Part shown: in pieces, positions 56,276 to 64,000 of the stretch
How the letters are laid out: each line of letters starts with the position of its first letter
Position numbering within the stretch: position 1 is the stretch's first letter
Program-made: the position numbers and the translations under genes
The notes under the pieces: model-generated
Seen by the model: only the letters and a program-made list of their open reading frames with translations
What the model was told of the DNA's origin: nothing
Database searches by the model: none
NCBI RefSeq assembly: GCF_028640845.1
Contig: NC_080540.1
Location: forward strand, 156,386,438-156,450,437
Direction of reading: 5' to 3'
DNA: 64,000 bases
Origin: Ahaetulla prasina
Lineage: Eukaryota > Chordata > Lepidosauria > Squamata > Colubridae

Positions 56276-57138
56276 GGGCTACCTTCCTTATAGTGTGGAA
56301 AAGGCCTATTTGATCTAAGAGACCTGCAAAAAAACTTCCTAGGAGTTACTCTGTGTTCCCAACAGCTGTTGCTTTCCTTTTTAAAGATTCATGTTCAATG
56401 TGACAATTGTTAAGAACCGGCATCTGCAGGCTAGGTGTTGCCAACAGCTTTCTGATCTTCCTTACACACAAAAATATATGAATTTTAATCTGGCTAATAT
56501 GATATAAAATATTTATTTTAATTTAGCTTAGTGTTTGATAAATGGTTAAGTTTCAATACAATAGTCAGTTCCACCTGGAGATCCCTCTGCATTGAGCTGT
56601 TGTTGTTGTTTTTTATTTCAGTGTTATGTATTTACATGAGTATAATAATATCCTGCAACAGGCTCACAACAACATCTTGATATCACTTCAATTGGAGACT
56701 TTTATTCCCACTGTTGCCGGAATGCTAGAAATATCACGAAGGGAGGAGAAATGTTTCCAAACAAATAGAAGAAATAAATCTGCTTGTTCCCAATTTCCAA
56801 GCCTTTTATAAAAACATACCTCTGCAACTAAAAATTGACCTTTAATACATCCTGTTTGGCCACAAACAGAGCTATCTGCATTTTTGGAGTGGCCTGCTGG
56901 GCTGCAAATGAACCATTAACTCCTCCAGATAAACCAATTGGTGGCTTGCAAGACTAGAACAAGCAATATCCCCACCTTTTTAAAAGTTATTGTTTCAAAA
57001 GACACCTTAGAACAGAAAGAACTTGCAGCCTTCCAAATGTTTTTGGACTACAGCTCCCATTGTTTTCTTTATCCATCTACCAAGTTGGCTTGGTATGAAG
57101 AGAACTGCAGCGGGAAGCCATTTCCATGCCTTAAAGCA
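56276..57138. other. Intergenic, nothing recognised
   Basis: A/T-rich; open frames here overlap repeats or lack any homology. Confidence 0.45.
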
Positions 57139-57232
57139 GCGTTTCTCAACCTCTGCAATTTTAAGATGTCTGATGTTTGCTGGGAGTTGAAGTCCATGCC
57201 TATTAAGGCTGCTGAGGTTGAGAAAAATTGCC
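57139..57232 (+). mobile_element. Palindromic hAT-like MITE
   Basis: CAGCGTTTCTCAACCTC mirrored by GAGGTTGAGAAAAATTG; relative of 12944-13070. Confidence 0.7.
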
Positions 57233-57548
57233 TTAAAGGGATAGGAATATATATTGCAAGCTTGTCTGGATCAGAGCAAGTTTCCATCTGGTCCAGCGTA
57301 AATCATGATCAGTCAGATGATTCCAGAAAGCCTGCAGGCAAAACATGGAAACAGGCTACACTGTATCATTTGCTTTCAAAGCAAGCAACTAATATTCAGA
57401 GGTAGAGTGACTGTGAAGCTGGAAGCTCTAATTTAATAGAGCCTTCTTTAAGTTACTGGCAAAAGTTAATACATTTCTCCGTAATCAATATATCTAATCT
57501 CTTTTAAAACATTCACCTCTAAGCAGTAAGTTCCATGATCGGATCATA

Positions 57549-57932
57549 CAGGTAGTCCTTGACTTACAACAGTTCATTGAGTGACTGTTCAAAATTACAA
57601 TGGCACTGAAAAATGTGACTTATGACCGTTGCGAACTGTTGCAACCTCCCCATGGTCACATGATCAAACTTCAGATCCTTGGCAACCGACTCATATTTAT
57701 GAGGGTTGCAGTGTCCTGGGATCACATGACCAGCTTCTGCGACCTTCTGACAAGCAAATTCAATGGGGAATCCAGATTCATGCGATAACCAAGTTACTAA
57801 CTTAACAAATGCATCGATTCACTTAACAACTGTGGCAAAAAGCATTTTTTGGGGCAAAACCCACTTAACAAATGTTTCACTTAGCAACATAAATACGGGG
57901 CTCAAATGTGGTCATAACTCGAGGACTACCTG
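57549..57932 (+). mobile_element. TA-flanked squamate MITE, full copy
   Basis: CAGGTAGTCCTTGACTTAC to CTCGAGGACTACCTG, flanked by TA (57547-57548, 57933-57934). 384 bp, non-coding. Confidence 0.9.
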
Positions 57933-58011
57933 TACAAAGAAATGCTTTATTTCAGCCCCTCTAATCCTACAGCTCTTCAATCAAATAGGTAGCTTCTATG
58001 AGCAATTGAAA

Positions 58012-58362
58012 GGGACACGGTGGCTCAGTGGCTAAGACGTTGAGCTTGTCGATCAAAAAAGTCGGCAGTTCAGCAGTTCAAATCCCTAATGCTGCATAAC
58101 AGGGTGAGCTCCAGTTACTTGTCCCAGCTTCTGCCAACCTAGCAGTTCGAAAGCACATAAAAAATGCAAGTAGAAAAATAGGGACCACCTTTGATGGGAA
58201 GGTAACAGCATCCCGTGCGCCTTTGGCGTTTAGTCATTCTGGCCACATGACCACGGAGACGTCTTCAGACAGACCTGGCTCTTCGGCTTTGAAACAGATG
58301 AGCACCGCCCACTAGAGTCGGGAACGATTAGCACATATGTGCGAAGGGAACCTTAACCTTTT
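58012..58362 (+). mobile_element. tRNA-derived SINE, full copy with 15-bp target duplication
   Basis: Head GGTGGCTCAGTGGCTAAGAC with box B-like GTTCAAATCCC, body CACATGACCACGGAGACGTC, end GGAACCTTAACCTTTT. Flanked by TATGAGCAATTGAAA (57997-58011, 58363-58377), the mark of LINE-driven insertion. Confidence 0.93.
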
Positions 58363-58379
58363 TATGAGCAATTGAAAAG

Positions 58380-59423
58380 GGGAAAATATATAAAACAGAC
58401 TCAGCCAAATCGGCTGTCATACAAACAGCTCATTCATATTTATTTGATATGAACTGCCTTTGGAAATGGATGAAGGATTGCAACTTCACTTCTCTAGCCT
58501 GCTATCTACCACGTAAAGTCCTGTTGGCCCTACAGACACACAACCTTGCTGGAACAGTAGCCTTGAATTAACACATCTGGAATCCATTGGCTGAAGGAAG
58601 GCCGTTCTCCCTAGTGGTCAGGAAGCCCTGTATCTGTTGGAAAAACTGAAGGGGTCGCTGTACCCATGGAAAGAGATGCATATTTACATTTTGACTGATT
58701 GCTCAATTCTTTTCCCATTCCTTCTCAGTGGTCCCATTCCTTCTCAGTGGTCCCCAAAAGATATTTGTTCCTACTTATCTCTCTACATTTCTGGGGAGAG
58801 TCCAACAATCCTCTAATGCCCCCAGTTCCCACCTGTTGTTTTGACAGAAGGAGGGGCTAATGCCTGGCAGGCCCACCTACTCTGCTCCAAAATAATCCAC
58901 CCATCCTTCAGGCAGATCCAAACTCAGATATTGTTATTTGCTCTAGAGTTGCTGTTTGACTTGGTGCTCAAGGCAGCCGGAAAAAGCAGGCACCAACCAA
59001 GAGGTGAAATTATCTACGAGCATCTCCTCTGAATCTCCTTTACTCAGATATTCAAAACGGTTGAAGGCTGATCAGCAATTCCAAATTTTATCCTAGCCTG
59101 GGCATCGTGAGAGGGTCAGGTACTTTGATTACATTCTTTAAGTATTTGCTTCAGTGTTTTTATGTTTGCTATGTTTACAACTTTGTAGCTGTTTTTGCTA
59201 GAAGACTCGTGAAATCTCTAGGTCACGGAGATGACAAAGGCTTGTACAAAGTACTGTCTCCTTTATTATTTTGGTTAGTTAAAATTATAGCTATGAAATT
59301 GATGCACGAGGAAAAGGGATCCATTTAAAAACCAGTCTTTACCTCTGCTTTGACTTTGCAATCCAATGTATGCAGGGGCAGTATTGACTTATCTTAACAA
59401 CTGGTTCGCAAATGTGAGCAACC
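58380..59423. other. Intergenic, nothing recognised
   Basis: No gene or repeat signature visible. Confidence 0.4.
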
Positions 59424-59731
59424 CAGTGGTGGGTTTCAAATTTTTTTACTACCGGTTCTGTGGGTATGGCTTGGTGGGCATGGCATGGCTTGGTGGACTT
59501 GCCTTAGTGGGCACAGCAGGGGAAGATTACTGTAAAATCTCCATTCCCACCTCACTCCAGGGGAAGGTTACTGCAAAATCCCAATTTCCTCCTGATCAGC
59601 TGGGACTTGGGAGGCAGAGAATAGATGGGTGCAGGGCCAGTCAGAATTTTTACTACCGGTTCTCTGAACTACTCAAAATTTCCACTATCTGTTCTCCAGA
59701 ACTGGTCAGAACCTGCTGAAACTCACCTCTG
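59424..59731 (-). mobile_element. hAT-like MITE
   Basis: CAGTGGTGGGTTTCAAA to GAAACTCACCTCTG with perfect 8-bp target duplication GAGCAACC (59416-59423, 59732-59739). Reverse-oriented relative of 12134 and 13171. Confidence 0.93.
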
Positions 59732-59739
59732 GAGCAACC

Positions 59740-59898
59740 ACCTCTGCGCATGACACCTCTGCACATGCACAGGACCTTCTGCGCATGCGCAGAGCATAAA
59801 AAAAGGATGTGATGATGTCCGGGCGAGTGGGTGGAGCCTCCCAAGCCCCAGCTACCAGTTCGACCGAACTGGGTACAACCGGCAGAATCCCACCACTG
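59740..59898 (+). mobile_element. Truncated hAT-like MITE carrying an NRF1-type palindrome
   Basis: Right half of a 20087/28464-like element ending CAGAATCCCACCACTG. Contains TGCGCATGCGCA at 59780-59791. Confidence 0.7.
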
Positions 59899-59899
59899 A

Positions 59900-60640
59900 A
59901 TGTATGGCTTCTTATACTACACCAAGCTATGTGATTGTAGTTTCATTTTGGCTTAACATGGTCTGTGAAGGGATCCCATTGAGATGCATAAACCAAATTT
60001 CAGGAAGATGATCTTGTGGGGAGGAACACTCTACAGTTGCAAATTGACCTGCTGCAGGTTAACTAAATACCAGACAGAAGTGTAAATATAGGTCAGCTCA
60101 TATGACCACTTTGAATATAGATGGTCTTGAAAAAAAAATATGTACAAGAAGCAAAATGTTATTTTTACCCTGTTCTCTTATCTAATTTAATAAAGTTACT
60201 TTATTTATTGGAAATATCCTCCTTTCAAAAGTTGAATTCTGTAAACTAGTCATTAATTTTCTATATTAATCAAAAAGAGGCTCAAATCAGAGTCCGTTGA
60301 ATTAGTGACAAACCCCCCCCAATCAGGTCAAAGGAAGTTGGATTTTTAATTTAAAATTAGAGAAATCAGGTCGGTGTAGAGTCACTCTGTGAGACAGGCA
60401 GCACATAAAATTAATAAATAACTAATAATGAATATAAATTTCTAAGTTGCTTAGATTGAAAACTGAAAACGGAGGTGGGGTGCATAAGGATGTTTTAAAG
60501 TCTTATTTTTAAATAGCCAGCTCTTGAAACTCAAATATAAGCAATCGGAATAGATAAGGTGGATTCGACGCTGCCCCTCGGAGTTTCCAAGAGATGTGTC
60601 ATCTCGCCGCGATGCTAGCCATGCCCCCAACACCAGGATA
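59900..60640. other. Intergenic, nothing recognised
   Basis: A/T-rich, no gene signal. Confidence 0.4.
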
Positions 60641-60897
60641 CTTTCAAATCAGCTTCCTGTTACTTGCCCCAGCTCCTGCCCACCTAGCAATTCAAAAGCA
60701 TGCAAATATGAGTAAATAAATAGGTACCACTTCAGTGGGAAGATAACAGTGTTCTGCGCACCTCAGTGTCTAGTCATGCTGACCACATGATGATGGAAAT
60801 GTCTTCAGACAACTCTGGCTCCTTCAGCTAGGAAACGGAGATGAGCACCACCTTTAAAATCAGAAATGACAGGACAGGAGAAACCTTTACCTTTACC
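60641..60897 (+). mobile_element. tRNA-derived SINE, 5'-truncated
   Basis: Body and tail of the 58012 family (CTTGCCCCAGCTCCTGCC to GAAACCTTTACCTTTACC), diverged. Confidence 0.75.
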
Positions 60898-60903
60898 ATT
60901 ATA

Positions 60904-61248
60904 CAAGTAATCCTCGACTTGCAACAGTTCATTTAGTGACCATTCAAAGTTACAACAGCACTGAAAAAACACTTATGACCAATGCGGCATCTCCATGGTC
61001 ACGTGGTCAAAATTTAGACACATCTGACTCATATTTATGACGGTTGCAGTGTGTCCACGTTTTGCGACATTCTGACAAGCAACATCAATGGGGAAAACCA
61101 GATTCACTTAACAACTGTGTTGTTACTAACATAACTACTGCAGTGATTAGTTTAACTGTGGCAAGAAAGGTCGTAAAATATTAGCAAATATTTCACTTAG
61201 CAACAGAAATGTTGGGCTCAATTATGGTCGTAAGTTGAGGACTGCCTA
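60904..61248 (+). mobile_element. TA-flanked squamate MITE
   Basis: CAAGTAATCCTCGACTTGC to GTTGAGGACTGCCTA, flanked by TA. Confidence 0.85.
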
Positions 61249-61698
61249 TACAGCTTGGAAAGGGAGTAGGAGGTATGGAGGAAGCCAAATGTTTCCAGGC
61301 CCAGCCTTGAGGGCCCTCAAGGGCTACCTGTATTTTCCATATGGAGCCTTGGAGAGCTTTTTTAATTGTGGCAGCATAGAAACCAAAAATAGAAAAATTA
61401 TCAAGATTTAGTTACATGCAAACATGGATCAGAACTAGGAGGAAATAATTGAGATGTTTATTGTGCAAGCCCAAAACCTTTGAGAACTTTCAAGGAATCC
61501 TATCAAGAACAGATGCATAGAAGGTCTCTCCTACTGTACTGGTTGAGAAGTTTACGTCCTCTTGCAAGTTCTTCTCTTAGCCAGTCATGGCAAGGATTTC
61601 TCTGTCCTAACAGATGTCAGCAAATAAGGATCTGTGGATAAGTACCACAGTTCTAAGACTGCAATTCTCCTTCAGAGGTTTTTTTCCCCCCCTTTCAG
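61249..61698 (+). other. SLC39A5: Upstream region or intron of SLC39A5
   Basis: Ends in a strong pyrimidine tract and AG (61697-61698), so the ATG exon is preceded by at least one non-coding exon further upstream, not identified. Confidence 0.5.
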
Positions 61699-61713
61699 TG
61701 CAGGCCCCTGTTG

Positions 61714-62135
61714 ATGGACCAGCGGATTCTGAGATTCCCTCTGGCCAGATTCTGCCTGGCTTGGCTCTCCCTGCAGGCCATATGCCATTTTTCCCAGGGT
61801 AAGCCGCATGACTTGCTGGCTGGCAGAGCTGCGGGGCCTCCGCTGGAAGACGCCACCCAAGAGCACGGTTACTACCTGCAGCAGTTGTTTGGGCAGTATG
61901 GTGAGAACGGCACTTTGTCCTTCGAGGGCCTGACCCGCCTCCTGCTAAGCCTGGGGCTGGGGAAAGTGCAGGTGGTAGAGATTGAACACGAGGAACTGGG
62001 ACACGGTCATGTCTCCCATCTGGATATCCTTGAGGTCCAGGAGAACAAGCACCTGCACTCCCACTCAGCGCTGGACCACATCGGCAAGACAGAGCACGGG
62101 GCCGAGACTCAAGTGGAGAGTATCACCGCCACCAG
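61714..62135 (+). CDS. SLC39A5: SLC39A5 coding exon 1 (residues 1-141)
   Basis: 422 nt, of which the last two start an Arg codon. Exon boundary at 61699 (acceptor tttcag) gives 15 nt of 5'UTR. Donor CCAG|gtgggc. Confidence 0.9.
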
Positions 62136-64000
62136 GTGGGCATATTTTAAAGACTGGAAACATCCAGCGGGCAAAAATGGCCGCCCTGGGGAGGGCTTGT
62201 CCATTCATAAAACAGCTTTCCAAGTGAGCATGGACAGTCCCCAAAGATCCATTTGTTGGAAGCAGTGGTGAAATTCAATTTTTTTTACTACCGGTTCTGT
62301 GGGGGTGGTGTGGTGTGGCTTGGTGAGCATGGCTTGGTGGGCATGGCAGGGGAAGGATACTGCAAAATCCCCATTCCCTCCCCACTCCTGGGGAAAGAAT
62401 ATTGCAAAATCTCCATTCCTACCCCATTCTGGGACCAACCAGAGGTGGTATTTGCCGGTTCTCCGATCTATTCAAAATTTCTGTTACCGCTTCTCCAGAA
62501 CCTGTCAGAACCTGCTGAATAGCACCCCCGGTCAGAAGGTAAATAGGAGCGTTCCCCCCACACACACTCCCCGTAGCCTTTCCAGAGGATTTCAGGGTAC
62601 CTTTACCTTGTTGTTCTGGGCAGGCTGGATGTACTTCCAAACAAAGCAAATCCGGACCTTGTTTGTTTGCTAAGAATACCTCTGTGGCACCCAGAGATAA
62701 ATCAAGCTGATGCTAAGGGCTGGTTCTTTGTTTCCCGCTGCTATATTTATTCTCCAGGAAAGAATCTGAAGAAAATGTTAAAGTCAGGTGGGGCAGAGAC
62801 CCAACCTGGCAAGTGCCAAGCGAGGTCTGTGACAAATTAGCCACCCTGGTTCTACAGCGTGAGGGAAAGATACTTCCGTCTGTACACAAAGGAAAATTGC
62901 CAGCGCATATTTCCATTGAAGAATGAATTAATTAAAGCATGGTGTTTGTTACGCTCTTGATTGGCAGCTAACATCTTGCACATCTAAGCCCGAGCAAAAT
63001 AAACATATTGCTAGCCTCAGCGTTCTGATCTTGCTGAACCAGGCAACCTGCTGAAATGGGGCTGTTGAAATATTTCTTGTCTTTCAAGAAGCCGAAAGCT
63101 AGCAATGATAGGCCTGCTTCAACCACTGAAAGAGAAAAAAGGAAACGAAGCAGCAGCTCTTCTCTGTCAGCCATCAGTTCAAACAATTTGGGCTAACATT
63201 ACATTGGGAGGAGAGAGATAAATTCAAAAAAGATAGAGGTAGTCCTCATTTAGCAACCCCAACTGGAACTGGCAACTCAGTCATTAACCAAAGCAGTCAC
63301 TAAACAAAACTGCTACCGTACTTATGATCTTATTTCAGTGTTCTTTTGCTTTGCAGACCCAGTCTATAGTCTGTAAATGAGCGAACAGGTCACAAGGTTA
63401 TATTTTCATCACCATTGCTAACTGCCAAAGCTGCTGTGCCGCAGTCTAAGCGAGGACCCCATATATATTATTTGGTTAAATTTTATAATAATTAAGAAAT
63501 GTCATGAAAGGAATGCAATGCACTGATTCTGCTTTCGACTAGGAAATCCCACCCTCATTCACTAACTCTTAGTCCAAACTACCCCACAGGATTGTTGTGA
63601 GGAAAAACAGAAAGAGGGAGATTTATGTACACCCTGATGAACTCCAGGTATAAAAGTGAGGTATACATTGAAAATAATAATTATCTTCAAACCTGCAGCT
63701 TTGTGTATTTTAGTTCTATTTCTCCTTCTGATTATTCTCAGGGAGATTTAGTTAGCCTTACGGTATCAAATGGTTTCTTCACGTTTCAGTGAAATCTTTC
63801 CCTGTTGAGTTGATGATGATTTCACGTGTCCTTCAGGCCAGGATTCTCTCTGCTGGAGCCCGAACTCCATACCTCAGTGTCTCCTACCTTCCATGAGGCC
63901 AGCCATGACCTCAAGCCCAGCTTTGGGCAAGGCCGAGAGAAACCTGTCAAGGAAAAAGAGGAAAATGTTTTCATGTCTCCCCACGGACATTCTAAGCTGA
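61714..64000 (+). CDS. SLC39A5: SLC39A5 (ZIP5), LIV-1 family zinc importer, 5' part
   Basis: ZIP transporters of the LIV-1 branch bring Zn2+ into the cytosol; ZIP5 acts mainly at the basolateral membrane of gut and pancreas epithelia. Two coding exons are visible, 61714-62135 and 63837-64000, joined in frame through a split Arg codon; the gene runs off the window. The protein starts at ATG 61714 (MDQRILRFPLARFCLAWLSL, a signal peptide with hydrophobic core 8-25). It then shows HGYYLQQLFGQYGENGTLS (51-69), very close to the mammalian ZIP5 ectodomain, an N-glycosylation site NGT (65-67), and a His-rich stretch (92-129). The transmembrane metal-transport domain is off-window. A TTG three bases upstream in frame is not the start. 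Intron 1 carries two MITEs. Confidence 0.9.
62263..62530 (-). mobile_element. hAT-like MITE in SLC39A5 intron 1
   Basis: CAGTGGTGAAATTCA to GAATAGCACCCCCG; flanking GTTGGAAG and GTCAGAAG share six of eight bases. Relative of 13171 and 59424. Confidence 0.85.
63236..63461 (+). mobile_element. Degraded TA-type MITE in SLC39A5 intron 1
   Basis: GAGGTAGTCCTCATTTAGC to CTAAGCGAGGACCCC, next to TA on both sides; shortened and diverged. Confidence 0.65.
63837..64000 (+). CDS. SLC39A5: SLC39A5 coding exon 2 (residues 141-195, runs off window)
   Basis: After acceptor tccttcag the frame reads PGFSLLEPELHTSVSPTFHE, ASHDLKPSFGQGREK and stays open to the end. This is a variable ectodomain part; support comes from phase and splice sites. 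Confidence 0.75.

Noticed and set aside
56938..57405. 155-codon open frame
   Set aside because: Crosses a palindromic MITE (57139-57232), so the frame is composite and cannot be a conserved protein.
31298..61698. Search for IL23A, CNPY2, CS, COQ10A or ANKRD52 exons
   Set aside because: None of the frames in the spacer resembles these mammalian neighbours; absence by eye is not proof.

Overview
The window is vertebrate nuclear DNA, almost certainly from a snake. Two genes can be read, PAN2 (complete coding sequence) and the start of SLC39A5, both on the + strand. They are split by ordinary spliceosomal introns and separated by about 31 kb of transposon-rich DNA. The repeats point to squamates and probably to advanced snakes: tRNA-derived squamate SINEs, CR1 LINE ends running into (ATTCT)n/(AGAAT)n microsatellites, L1 and RLE-type LINE fragments, and many small hAT-like and TA-flanked MITEs. 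There are no bacterial features, CRISPR arrays or rRNA genes, and no tRNA genes other than SINE heads.

Region 1 (1-31.3 kb): PAN2, the catalytic subunit of the PAN2-PAN3 poly(A) nuclease. I resolved 25 coding exons (446-30376) that join in frame into 1192 codons plus stop. They carry the N-terminal WD40 part, the USP-like pseudo-hydrolase and the C-terminal DEDDh exonuclease with its acidic residues and His intact. Intron 5 is a GC-AG intron. The acceptor of exon 14 uses a long (TC)n microsatellite as its pyrimidine tract. Introns hold a solo LTR with a 5-bp target duplication, hAT MITEs with perfect 8-bp target duplications, SINEs, and an L1 fragment broken by two younger transposons.

Region 2 (31.3-61.7 kb): no gene recognised. 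Its core is a recent tandem duplication: hAT element E1 (35187-35600), unit U1 (35601-40016), hAT element E2 (40017-40427), unit U2 (40428-44839), hAT element E3 (44840-45560). E1 and E3 each have their own matching 8-bp target duplication. E2 carries the left flank of E3 and the right flank of E1, and its sequence switches between the two types. That is the footprint of unequal crossing-over between two transposon copies. Just upstream, at 32942-33436, lies an inverted copy of the end of PAN2 intron 22 plus most of exon 23, joined to a SINE. The rest is CR1, LINE, SINE and MITE debris.

Region 3 (61.7-64 kb): the first two coding exons of SLC39A5 (ZIP5, a LIV-1 family zinc importer), with signal peptide, N-glycosylation site and His-rich ectodomain, running off the window end. 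PAN2 and SLC39A5 are near neighbours in mammals, but there CNPY2, CS, COQ10A and ANKRD52 lie between them and the relative orientation differs. The local order here is therefore rearranged.
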